Shown here one piece after another: positions 35,296 through 43,486 of a stretch of DNA of 64,000 bases (position 1 is its first letter; each line of letters begins with the position of its first letter). The stretch is from NCBI GenBank assembly GCA_964490705.1, contig CAZBCG010000015.1, forward strand, positions 1-64,000, written 5' to 3'. Source of the stretch: Fodinibius sp964490705. GTDB taxonomy: Bacteria > Bacteroidota > Rhodothermia > Balneolales > Balneolaceae. The notes below the pieces were generated by a model. It was not told the origin of the DNA, ran no database searches, and saw only the letters and a program-made list of their open reading frames with translations. The position numbers and the translations under genes are program-made.

Positions 35296-35318
35296 ACTAT
35301 TTAAAAAGACAGTGATAT

Positions 35319-36101
35319 ATGGAGCATGAGATTTGGGGGAATCGATCACTTGCAGAAAACCAGGTAGAGTATATTACTATTGGGGATCTGCATCTGTGGA
35401 TAAAATACAGGAATGAAGAGATTTGGATTGCCCATGTGTATAATGATGAACTTAAACGAAAAGCCAGCTCCAATCAGCCTCCCAAAAATGTGGAATGGTC
35501 GCGCTGGGCACATAAAAATAGTTCTCCCGAAGTTACTGTTTCTCCGGTTTATCCCGATAAGCCACTGGTGGTGCATTCGGAGTACAGTTTAAAAGTAAGT
35601 TCCGCAACCCGGATACAAATATTTACCCGCATACCTATCTGGGTTCGTATATCGTCGGCTAATAATAGTTATCAACTAATCGAATTGCCTGCGGTAAAGT
35701 TGTCGCGAACCTGGTTTGGTACTTTTACCGAGGGAGAGCTTTGCTATCATGCTACTACAAAGGCGCGCAGAGATTTGTCACACGTCGATAAAAAGCCTTA
35801 TTTGGTAAGCTGTCCAATAAAAGTTGATAATAAATCTGATGAAGAGCTTACCTTTTCCAATTTTTGTTTCCGGGTAGAGCGGTTAAGTATGTATCTGCAT
35901 AATGATGAGCTTTGGGCCGATGAAACGCAGATTATTTTCCAGGGAGAAGACTTACACAGCGAGGTTATTATGACGGGAAAGCTTCCCGATGGAATCACAA
36001 AAAAACAGCTGCTTACCAAGCCGAGGAAACAGGTACAAAAGAGTTTAGCCACTCGAACATTTAAACGCTTTTTTAAAGATACTGCTCTGATTGATCGCTA
36101 A
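35319..36101 (+). CDS. DUF432 domain protein
   Basis: A 260-residue soluble protein starting HEIWGNRSLAENQVEYI, with LHLWIKYRNEEIWIAH soon after. This pattern fits DUF432, best known from archaea and some bacteria; the function is unknown. No signal peptide is seen. It ends 14 bases before an mscS-type channel gene, so it may work with that channel. Confidence 0.7.
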   Translation: MEHEIWGNRSLAENQVEYITIGDLHLWIKYRNEEIWIAHVYNDELKRKASSNQPPKNVEWSRWAHKNSSPEVTVSPVYPDKPLVVHSEYSLKVSSATRIQIFTRIPIWVRISSANNSYQLIELPAVKLSRTWFGTFTEGELCYHATTKARRDLSHVDKKPYLVSCPIKVDNKSDEELTFSNFCFRVERLSMYLHNDELWADETQIIFQGEDLHSEVIMTGKLPDGITKKQLLTKPRKQVQKSLATRTFKRFFKDTALIDR

Positions 36102-36115
36102 ATCATTTTATATCA

Positions 36116-37000
36116 ATGGATCTATTTAATATTTACAATTATTTGTCGGAAGAAACAGTGCACCAGATCATAAGGGTGCTGCTGATTGTTGTCATAAGTA
36201 TTCCCGTTTTGTTGTTATTACGGGGATGGGCTCGTCGCTTTTTTACCAAAAAATATGCTCCTCACTACGGTATGCTGGCTGGCAAGGTGGTTTTTTATAC
36301 CGGCATTATTTTGATGGTTATTACCGTAATGGGACAGCTGGGCATAAGCTTGGCTCCGCTGCTTGCCGGTGCAGGTATTGTGGGTGTAGCGCTCGGCTTT
36401 GCCTCGCAGACGAGCGTGTCTAATATTATCAGCGGGTTGTTCTTAATTGCAGAGCAACCCTTCAAGGTAGATGATATTATTAATGTGGGTGGTACAATAG
36501 GAATTGTAATGTCGATTGATGTTCTGTCGGTAAAACTTCGCACGTTTGATAATATGTTTGTGCGTATTCCCAACGAAACCATCATCAAAACAGAAGTTAT
36601 TAATTTGACGAGGTTCCCCATTCGTCGATTTAGTGCAAAAGTATCGGTGGCCTATAAAGAAGATATCGAAAAAGTGCGCGAAATTTTGCTGGATGTAGCC
36701 GAAAAAAATGAATATTCGCTCAGCGAGCCGGAACCGCAAATTATTTTTGAAGCTTTTGGTACCTCATCCATTGATTTGGATTTTAGAATTTGGGCACCGG
36801 TTGACGAGTGGATATTTTTGAAAAATTCTATACAGGAAGAGATTAAAAAACGGTTTGACGAAGAGGAAATTGAAATTCCATTTCCCCATGTTTCGCTATA
36901 TGCCGGGTCGGCAAGTAAAGCCATACCTATCGAAATGATTGAGAAATCAGAAAAGAACTTTCAAGAATCTCAGCCGGACAATTCACAAACGGAGGAATAG
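36116..37000 (+). CDS. mscS: MscS-family small-conductance mechanosensitive channel
   Basis: A 294-residue inner-membrane channel with three TM helices (about 15-35, 55-75, 80-110). The pore helix reads GAGIVGVALGFASQTSVSNIISG, followed by the beta domain with EQPFKVDDIINVGGTIGIV and FVRIPNETIIKTEVIN, then the C-terminal vestibule. It opens under membrane tension to release solutes after osmotic downshock. The upstream DUF432 gene and the downstream lipoprotein gene (2-base gap) are on the same transcript. Confidence 0.92.
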   Translation: MDLFNIYNYLSEETVHQIIRVLLIVVISIPVLLLLRGWARRFFTKKYAPHYGMLAGKVVFYTGIILMVITVMGQLGISLAPLLAGAGIVGVALGFASQTSVSNIISGLFLIAEQPFKVDDIINVGGTIGIVMSIDVLSVKLRTFDNMFVRIPNETIIKTEVINLTRFPIRRFSAKVSVAYKEDIEKVREILLDVAEKNEYSLSEPEPQIIFEAFGTSSIDLDFRIWAPVDEWIFLKNSIQEEIKKRFDEEEIEIPFPHVSLYAGSASKAIPIEMIEKSEKNFQESQPDNSQTEE

Positions 37001-37002
37001 AT

Positions 37003-37731
37003 ATGAAATCGAAAATAGAAGGAATTAAAATCGGGTTTTGTGGCTGTTTGATGGTGGCACTTATTGCAGCCGGTTGTGCACCAGTATATGTTCCCAGTGC
37101 ACGACATACGCATCAGCTAAATGAAAAGGGGGAAGCCTCGTTGAGCAGCTATTCCGGTACGAACGGAGCAGATGTTCAGTTGGCCTATGCGGTTACGGAT
37201 AATATTGGAATTTTGGGTGCAGTTTCGATTGCCCGGGATGATGAGGATGATGAGGATTTTCATAAACATACCTACGGTGAGATCGGGGTGCAGTATTACG
37301 ATAATATTGGTGGTATCGGGCGTTTCGAGTTTATGTCGGGATTTGGTCGAGGATCTGCATCAGCGTTGGGTACCTATAATTCTATTTTTAATGATACATC
37401 GTCAGAGATTCGGGCAACGGGCAAATACGGTAAGTTCTTTGTTCAGCCAAATATTGGTTTAGAAACCGATGTGGTAGATGCCGGATTATCCTTTCGATTT
37501 GGGCACGTAATATTTACTGAATTTGAGACGAGCAGTGCTACGTATGATGAGAATGAGAGCGGTACCTTTTTTGAACCGGGTCTGTTTGTTCGTCTTGGAT
37601 GGCAAACGGTAAAATTAGAAGGACAGATAGGCTATTCTATGCCTACGAACCAAGTAGCATTTGATTACAAGTCTTTCTTTTTGTCATTAGGGTTTCAAAT
37701 GAAGCTAAATGATCTGCTTGCGAATCAGTAA
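37003..37731 (+). CDS. Outer-membrane lipoprotein with beta-barrel-like domain
   Basis: A 242-residue protein with a lipoprotein signal (GFCGCLMVALIAAGC; lipobox IAAGC, Cys at about 25). The rest is a series of alternating aromatic/Gly beta strands (VQLAYAVTDNIGILGAVS, YGEIGVQYYD, FFLSLGFQMKLN) typical of small outer-membrane barrels or barrel-like proteins. The function is unknown. It begins 2 bases after mscS, and its end overlaps the convergent small membrane-protein gene by 7 bases. Confidence 0.7.
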   Translation: MKSKIEGIKIGFCGCLMVALIAAGCAPVYVPSARHTHQLNEKGEASLSSYSGTNGADVQLAYAVTDNIGILGAVSIARDDEDDEDFHKHTYGEIGVQYYDNIGGIGRFEFMSGFGRGSASALGTYNSIFNDTSSEIRATGKYGKFFVQPNIGLETDVVDAGLSFRFGHVIFTEFETSSATYDENESGTFFEPGLFVRLGWQTVKLEGQIGYSMPTNQVAFDYKSFFLSLGFQMKLNDLLANQ

Positions 37732-37946
37732 TGGCGAGGAGGTTTTCTACTTTTGGTAATCGCTTTGTAGATAAAATAGATGCCCAACACAATCAAAGCG
37801 ATAATGATTACTACCCCCCAAAAGAGATAAGCCAGATAGGGAATTAAAATTACGCAGAGAATGCTGATTACAAATCGAAGGGGATTGGCATAAAAGCTAT
37901 AGGCATTTAATCCGGTTGCCAATAGTCGAAATAAGCGTTGCCACAT
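37725..37946 (-). CDS. Small membrane protein (73 residues)
   Basis: Two hydrophobic segments (about 24-40, ending PYLAYLFW, and 45-63, VVIIIALIVLGIYFIYKAI) are followed by a basic tail KSRKPPRHY. It starts at ATG 37946, close to the dusB end. It resembles small two-TM envelope proteins but no family is recognised. Coding status is likely but not certain. Confidence 0.5.
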   Translation of the reverse strand: MWQRLFRLLATGLNAYSFYANPLRFVISILCVILIPYLAYLFWGVVIIIALIVLGIYFIYKAITKSRKPPRHY

Positions 37947-38016
37947 AATTTGACCTCAATGTTTTATTAGTCATCTGCATGGGCATACGCTTGGAGCGTA
38001 GAAATGATTCACCCAA

Positions 38017-39009
38017 TTACGATGCTCGGGCAAACATCTCCTGGTTCTTAAAGGTCATCAGCAGATCAATAATGGGATCCATCTCTTTTTCTTCCATGAT
38101 GGCTGCCCTGAGCTGACGACTGTTGTGCACACCCTTCAAATACTGTCCGTAATGTTTTTTCATGATGATGACGCCGTAGCGTTCACCGTGGTGTTCTACC
38201 GACCGTCGAAGCTGCTCGGCACATAGGTCAATGCGGTCTTTAACCGTAGGTTTTGGCAGCAATTTACCGGTTTCCAGATAGTGATTGGTACGTTCGAAAA
38301 TCCACGGATTGCCGATGGCACCGCGACCAATCATCACACCGTCAACGCCGGTTTCGTCGAACATGCGTTTGGCATCTTCGGGAGAAGTGACATCACCGTT
38401 GCCGATAATGGGAATTTCAAGTCTGGGGGTCTCTTTTACATGTTTAAGATAGTCCCAGCGCGCATCACCTTTGTATTTTTGATTACGGGTTCGGGCATGA
38501 ATAGCCAGTGCTTTGATGCCGACTGATTGAAGACGAAGAGCGACTTCCCGAATTTTAATTGAGCGGTCATCCCAACTAAGCCGCGTTTTAGCTGTTACCG
38601 GGATGCCATCAACGGCATTAACAACGGTTTCTGCCATCCGCTGCATCATATCCAGATCTCGGAGACATCCTGCACCAGCCCCCTTTTTAGCAATTTTGTA
38701 TACCGGACATCCAAAATTGATATCAACCACATTGGGATTTTCGTTTTGAGCTACTTGAGCAGCCCCTTCCATTGCTTCTTCACGTCCGCCAAAAATTTGC
38801 ACGCCAAAGGGTCGCTGCTCTTCGGTAAAATGCATCTTATGCATAGCCTGATCATTATCTCGGACAATAGCTTCCGAGCTGATAAATTCGGTATAAACAA
38901 TGCTTGCTCCTTTTCTGCGACAGATGGTGCGAAACGGAGAATCCGTTACATCCTCCATGGGAGCCAATAAAATAGGTTTGTTCCCTAAATCAAGGTCACC
39001 GATTTTCAT
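38017..39009 (-). CDS. dusB: tRNA-dihydrouridine synthase (DusB-type)
   Basis: A 330-residue flavoenzyme that reduces specific uridines in tRNA. ATG at 39009 (MKIGDLDLG) is preferred over an upstream TTG. It has the FMN-binding TIM barrel with LLAPMEDVTDSPFRT, DINFGCPVYKIAKKGAGAGCLRD (catalytic Cys in GAGCL), a HARTRNQKYKG segment and GNGDVTSPEDAKRM, GVMIGRGAIGNPW. The C-terminal helical domain is complete. Confidence 0.92.
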   Translation of the reverse strand: MKIGDLDLGNKPILLAPMEDVTDSPFRTICRRKGASIVYTEFISSEAIVRDNDQAMHKMHFTEEQRPFGVQIFGGREEAMEGAAQVAQNENPNVVDINFGCPVYKIAKKGAGAGCLRDLDMMQRMAETVVNAVDGIPVTAKTRLSWDDRSIKIREVALRLQSVGIKALAIHARTRNQKYKGDARWDYLKHVKETPRLEIPIIGNGDVTSPEDAKRMFDETGVDGVMIGRGAIGNPWIFERTNHYLETGKLLPKPTVKDRIDLCAEQLRRSVEHHGERYGVIIMKKHYGQYLKGVHNSRQLRAAIMEEKEMDPIIDLLMTFKNQEMFARAS

Positions 39010-39197
39010 ACTCAACAACGTTTATTTGTTTGTAATTTTAGAGTGCTAATATACAGATTTTCAGATGGAAGTGCGATTTGTACTATCTGGATAATTAAAC
39101 CGGTAAGCTGTAGGTATGTCACTAGTCATTTCATGTTTTATCACTTATATTGGAGACGAATAAATTTAACTTTTACTGAAATACCGGGAGTAACGCT

Positions 39198-40274
39198 ATG
39201 GCTTTAGCATCAAAAAGTATTGAAGAACTACTTGGGGATGAAGCAGAAGATCTTCTTACGCATAAATGTGAAACGATTCCAAAAGAACGGCTGCACATTC
39301 CCAGTCCGTCGTATGTAGATGATATGCTGGGACCGTCGGATCGCAATCCGCGGGTACTTAAAAATATGCAGGAATTGTTAAATCACGGTCGTCTTGGCGG
39401 TACGGGATATATTTCTATCCTGCCGGTCGATCAGGGTATTGAGCACTCTGCCGGAGCATCATTTGCGCCCAATCCCGATTATTTTGATCCCGAAAACATT
39501 GTGAGGCTGGCCATTGAGGGCGGTTGCAGCGGTGTTGCTTCTACCTTTGGCGTACTGGGGGCAGTGGCACGAAAATATGCCCATAAAATTCCATTTGTCG
39601 TTAAAATCAATCACAACGAGCTGATGACCTATCCCAATGAGTACGACCAAATTATGTTCGGTACGGTTGATCGTGCTTTTGAGATGGGAGCCGCGGCCGT
39701 TGGTGCAACAATCTATTTTGGATCGCAGGAATCCAGCCGACAAATTAAGGAAGTAGCCCGGGCGTTTGAACACGCGCATGAACTGGGGATGGCAACTATC
39801 CTGTGGTGCTATACTCGGAATTCAGCGTTTAAAGTTAATGGTACCGATTATCATTCAGCCGCTGACCTTACGGGTCAGGCTAACCACTTGGGCGTTACGA
39901 TTCAGGCTGATATTGTGAAGCAAAAGCAGCCGACACTTAATGGTGGATATAAAGCACTGAATATGGGCGACTCTTCCTACGGTAAGCTTGATGAAGATAT
40001 TTATGATAAGTTGTCCAGCGATCATCCTATCGATTTAACACGCTACCAAGTAGCAAACAGCTATATGGGGCGGGCCGGATTGATTAATTCTGGTGGTGCA
40101 TCCGGAGATAACGATTTTGAGCAGGTGATCCGAACGGCTGTAATTAATAAGCGAGCCGGTGGAATGGGACTTATTACCGGGCGCAAGGCGTTTCAACGTC
40201 CGATGAAAGAAGGAGTTCGTATTCTGAACTTCATCCAGGATGTGTATCTGGATGAGAATATCACCGTAGCATAA
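39198..40274 (+). CDS. fbaB: Class I fructose-bisphosphate aldolase (FbaB/DhnA type)
   Basis: A 358-residue Schiff-base aldolase that splits fructose 1,6-bisphosphate in glycolysis and works in reverse in gluconeogenesis. Blocks typical of the DhnA-type family are ILPVDQGIEHSAGASFAPN, PFVVKINHNELMTYP, RAFEMGAAAVGATIYFGS and GGMGLITGRKAFQRP. It is monocistronic, with a strong terminator 24 bases after the stop. Confidence 0.9.
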   Translation: MALASKSIEELLGDEAEDLLTHKCETIPKERLHIPSPSYVDDMLGPSDRNPRVLKNMQELLNHGRLGGTGYISILPVDQGIEHSAGASFAPNPDYFDPENIVRLAIEGGCSGVASTFGVLGAVARKYAHKIPFVVKINHNELMTYPNEYDQIMFGTVDRAFEMGAAAVGATIYFGSQESSRQIKEVARAFEHAHELGMATILWCYTRNSAFKVNGTDYHSAADLTGQANHLGVTIQADIVKQKQPTLNGGYKALNMGDSSYGKLDEDIYDKLSSDHPIDLTRYQVANSYMGRAGLINSGGASGDNDFEQVIRTAVINKRAGGMGLITGRKAFQRPMKEGVRILNFIQDVYLDENITVA

Positions 40275-40297
40275 ATTTAATTTTGACTATCCTGAGA

Positions 40298-40332
40298 GGC
40301 CTTATGGAACAAAACCATAAGGCCCTTTTTTT
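40298..40332 (+). terminator. Rho-independent terminator after fbaB
   Basis: GGCCTTATGG (40298-40307) and CCATAAGGCC (40315-40324) form a perfect 10-pair stem with a 7-base loop, followed by C and seven T. It is a strong intrinsic terminator. Confidence 0.93.
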
Positions 40333-40409
40333 GAATTATTAGTTATTGATGGCTTTCACTTACTGTATCCATAAAATACAGTACGTCTTTTCAAAATTAT
40401 TTATTTCTC

Positions 40410-41498
40410 TTGTCTGAAAGCAATAATCAAATACAGGACAATCCCAATAAGTATTTTTCCAAAAAGTACTTGTTCATATCCATTGGGCTGAGTATCGCCA
40501 CGATGGGTTTTTTGATCTACCTGACCTACACGCCCGGCGTACTGGAACATTTGAAGGCTAAGCGAATGCCCGGCCTTTTGATCGCTGTGGTAGTATCGTT
40601 TTTGAGATTGGGTTTTTCAGCGGCCAAAATACGCTATTTAGGCGAAAAGTCGCTGAGCTGGCTGGCATCTTTTCGGATTATGCTTAGCTGGGATTTTACT
40701 TCTTCAATTACGCCTTCTACTATTGGAGGTGCCCCGATGGCAACATATGCCATGACCAAAGAGGGATTTAATTTGGGCCAATCGACAGCCATTATTTTAT
40801 ACAGTGTACTGCTCGATCAGCTTTGGTTTGCAGTGGCTGTTCCCATCTTGTTGATATCAGGTATTTTCTTTGAGATCGTACCGAATAATACCGGTATGAT
40901 TGGGCATGCATCAATGGTGCTGCTCTATATTGGTTTGCTGAGTTATGCCGGATTGATGGCTTATGGCGTGCTTAAAAATCCGAATGCCATTAAAAAGGTA
41001 GTAAATTGGCTGTTTAAATTGCCTATTCTTCGGCGTTGGAAGGATACAGTTGCGAAAGAGACGGATAATCTTGTAGCGTATTCGCACGAGCTTCGCAAAA
41101 AGCCAACCAGCTTTTTGTTGAAGGCTTTTTTCTTGTCCACAATGTCGTGGCTGTGCCGTGTTGCGCTGCCCACAATTGTCGTGCTTAGTTTATTACCGGC
41201 GGATGTCATTCTATCGGTACTTCGGAGTTTAGCCATGAATTTAGCCTTTTTGATTATGCCCACGCCCGGCGGTAGTGGAGGCGTCGAGGGATTATTCGCT
41301 ATTTTCCAGGGGCCGCTGATTGATCGCAAAGCGTTTATTGGTCTGGCCGTTTTTGCATGGCGCATTATAACGTATTACATCACTGTGGGATTGGGAATGA
41401 TGGCTACCACATGGTACATTAATCGCTCGGTTGTGGAATTGAAAAACGACGATTCTGATGTCGCAGAAACTGCAGAGATAGAAAGCAAAAGCTCATAA
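40410..41498 (+). CDS. Flippase-like / lysylphosphatidylglycerol synthase TM-region protein
   Basis: A 362-residue polytopic membrane protein of the UPF0104/AglD-like family, with about eight TM helices. Conserved blocks are SITPSTIGGAPMATYAM (about 106-122), LLDQLWFAVAVP and FLIMPTPGGSGGVEGLF (about 287-303). Relatives flip or synthesise lipids or polyprenyl-linked sugars; the exact role is unknown. The start is TTG at 40410, which gives a polar N-terminus before TM1; no better ATG is available nearby. It ends 6 bases before radA. Confidence 0.8.
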   Translation: MSESNNQIQDNPNKYFSKKYLFISIGLSIATMGFLIYLTYTPGVLEHLKAKRMPGLLIAVVVSFLRLGFSAAKIRYLGEKSLSWLASFRIMLSWDFTSSITPSTIGGAPMATYAMTKEGFNLGQSTAIILYSVLLDQLWFAVAVPILLISGIFFEIVPNNTGMIGHASMVLLYIGLLSYAGLMAYGVLKNPNAIKKVVNWLFKLPILRRWKDTVAKETDNLVAYSHELRKKPTSFLLKAFFLSTMSWLCRVALPTIVVLSLLPADVILSVLRSLAMNLAFLIMPTPGGSGGVEGLFAIFQGPLIDRKAFIGLAVFAWRIITYYITVGLGMMATTWYINRSVVELKNDDSDVAETAEIESKSS

Positions 41499-41504
41499 CA
41501 ACAG

Positions 41505-42875
41505 ATGCCCAAAGATCGCATTCAATATATGTGTGGCGACTGTGGACACACCTCCACCAAATGGCTGGGGAACTGTCCCAACTGTGGCGCGTGGCATACG
41601 TTTAAGGAGCACAAGGTTGAGCGTAAGACGAAATCCGAGAAAGAGCACAAGGGCAAAGTTGATGGTCTTGATGATTCCCAGCCGCCCCAAAAGCTCGACG
41701 ATATTGATTCGGATTCCCAAAAGCGATTCTTGAGCAATATTCAAGAATTTGACCGCGTGCTCGGCGGCGGATTTGTTTCGGGATCGTTTGTGTTAATCGG
41801 TGGCGATCCGGGCATTGGGAAAAGTACACTTACGCTGCAGATTGGTAAATCCAATCCAGATTTAGAGATTTTATATTGTGCGGGTGAAGAATCAGCGGGA
41901 CAAATTAAGCAGCGGGCCGAAAGGCTTGGCGTCAATTCGGATAACTTTTATATCTATACCGATACAGATATCAGCAAAGTGCTTTCCGAAGCGCAAAAGC
42001 TCGATCCCGACCTGCTGATCGTGGATTCGATTCAGACGGTTTATCGTACCGAGTTGACGAGCATGGCCGGGAGTGTGCAGCAGGTGAAAGAATGTGCGGC
42101 ACTGCTCCAGCAAGTTGCCAAAAAGCAGGATATCACTACGTTGGTCATTGGCCACGTTACCAAAGATGGTGCTATTGCCGGTCCACGTGTGCTCGAACAT
42201 ATGGTGGATACGGTGCTCCAATTCGAAGGCGACAGCAATTACAATTACCGGATGCTGCGCAGCATCAAAAATCGGTTTGGTCCGGCACAAGAAGTGGGCG
42301 TTTTTGAGATGAAAGAATCAGGCCTTATTGATGTTTTGAATCCATCGCAGCTGTTTCTATCGGAATATGACAGCAAGGTGAGTGGGAATGCGGTGATTTG
42401 TTCTATTGAGGGATCGCGTCCGTTGTTGGTAGAAGTGCAGGCACTGGTGACGCCCAGCAATTACGGCACGCCGCAGCGTACGGCCAATGGATTTGATTAC
42501 AAGCGACTTTCGTTACTGTTAGCTGTTTTAGAAAAACGGGGCGGTTATCAATTTTCCGGACAGGACGTGTATCTCAATATTGCCGGGGGATTGAAAGTCA
42601 ACGATCCCGCAGCCGATTTGGGAGTCATGCTGGCACTTGTTTCCAGCCTGATTGATAAACCAATATCAGATGAGATGGCTTTTTTGGGCGAAGTGGGACT
42701 GGGAGGCGAAGTGCGTGCGGTCAATAAAGTGGATCACCGATTGGGAGAGATACAGAAGCTCGGTTTTGAGCACGCTATTGTGCCCAAAGCCAATAAGCCG
42801 CAGAAGAAGAACGGGCTTAATGTTGTGAGCTCCTCAAATATTATGAGTGTAATAAAAAAAGCCCTTCAGGATTAA
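41505..42875 (+). CDS. radA: DNA repair protein RadA (Sms)
   Basis: A 456-residue RecA-like helicase acting in recombination branch migration. It has an N-terminal zinc finger CGDC...CPNC (about 10-29), Walker A GGDPGIGKST (about 98-107), the family-specific KNRFG motif (about 250-254) and a C-terminal Lon-protease-like domain. The stop codon lies in the loop of a terminator shared with convergent rpsU. Confidence 0.95.
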   Translation: MPKDRIQYMCGDCGHTSTKWLGNCPNCGAWHTFKEHKVERKTKSEKEHKGKVDGLDDSQPPQKLDDIDSDSQKRFLSNIQEFDRVLGGGFVSGSFVLIGGDPGIGKSTLTLQIGKSNPDLEILYCAGEESAGQIKQRAERLGVNSDNFYIYTDTDISKVLSEAQKLDPDLLIVDSIQTVYRTELTSMAGSVQQVKECAALLQQVAKKQDITTLVIGHVTKDGAIAGPRVLEHMVDTVLQFEGDSNYNYRMLRSIKNRFGPAQEVGVFEMKESGLIDVLNPSQLFLSEYDSKVSGNAVICSIEGSRPLLVEVQALVTPSNYGTPQRTANGFDYKRLSLLLAVLEKRGGYQFSGQDVYLNIAGGLKVNDPAADLGVMLALVSSLIDKPISDEMAFLGEVGLGGEVRAVNKVDHRLGEIQKLGFEHAIVPKANKPQKKNGLNVVSSSNIMSVIKKALQD

Positions 42876-42890
42876 CTAAAGAGCTTTTTT
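42855..42890. terminator. Bidirectional terminator between radA and rpsU
   Basis: AAAAAAGCCCTT and AAGAGCTTTTTT form an A/T-tailed stem with one mismatch, and the radA stop codon lies in its loop. It gives a T run in both directions and suits the convergent gene pair. Confidence 0.7.
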
Positions 42891-42909
42891 CTGTACTAAA
42901 AAGTTGTTC

Positions 42910-43104
42910 CTAGAACTGGTGGCGACTGCGACGCTTTTGTTCACGAATACTTTTCTTCAAAGCCTCACGACGTTCTTTCGAAGGCTTCGTATATTGTTGA
43001 TTCTCTTTGTATTCATTGAGAATTCGTGAACGCGCAACCAGTTTTTTGAACCGGTTAACGGCTCGATCAATGCTTTCGTTATCTTTTACTTTAACTCCAA
43101 CCAT
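42910..43104 (-). CDS. rpsU: Small ribosomal subunit protein bS21
   Basis: A 64-residue basic protein with the bS21 pattern: VGVKVKDNESIDRAVNRFKK at the start, then a Lys/Arg-rich helical tail REALKKSIREQKRR. It is the complete usual length for Bacteroidota-like S21. It starts at ATG 43104. Confidence 0.95.
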   Translation of the reverse strand: MVGVKVKDNESIDRAVNRFKKLVARSRILNEYKENQQYTKPSKERREALKKSIREQKRRSRHQF

Positions 43105-43486
43105 AGACTATAAAAATTGTTTTGCTTTCAATTCTTGGACGCGAAATATAAGGATCTTTTTGCAAATCCACACATTATAACAAAGAAAAATCGCACACCA
43201 TTTCTTGTTAGTTAGCAATGATACTCGGATTCAAAATGATATCCTTCGGGATGTTGTCAGGATTAATTCCCAGCCCGTAGAGCGCATAATTATGCTTGGT
43301 GAGATCTTCGAGATCATCTACCCAGTAAATTCTTTTATAGCTACCGGCTATAGTAGTTTTTTGACTGTGCCAGTTACAGCTATTGATGCTTGGTGTGGAC
43401 TAAATAAGGTAAACCATTTGCACAGGTATAAAACTCAAAATTTTCGAATTATCCCCCGTTACCTATCAGTTTTAGAGCTCTTTCTA
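43105..43486. other. 382-base region between rpsU and the FG-GAP gene; holds a gene remnant
   Basis: Bases 43105-43207 are the AT-rich leader and promoter region of rpsU. Bases 43208-43315 are a diverged copy of the 3' end of a TIGR02757-family gene (listed separately). Bases 43316-43486 show no match to anything else in the window, and no convincing gene. A 96-codon plus-strand frame across this region is antisense to the remnant and is not supported. Confidence 0.6.
43208..43315 (-). pseudogene. Orphan 3' end of a TIGR02757-family gene (last ~36 codons)
   Basis: Read on the minus strand this encodes ...NYALYGLGINPDNIP, then KDIILNPSIIAN and TAA. It matches the intact gene's ending (DYALFGLGINPDSIP, then NDMILNPEVILN and TAG at 44898). 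The stops fall at the same position and the DNA is about 70% identical over 100 bases, with no gaps. Similarity stops abruptly upstream of about 43315. It is therefore a C-terminal fragment left without its gene body. The changes are mostly synonymous or conservative, so it is an old or foreign copy rather than a fresh duplication. Confidence 0.75.
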
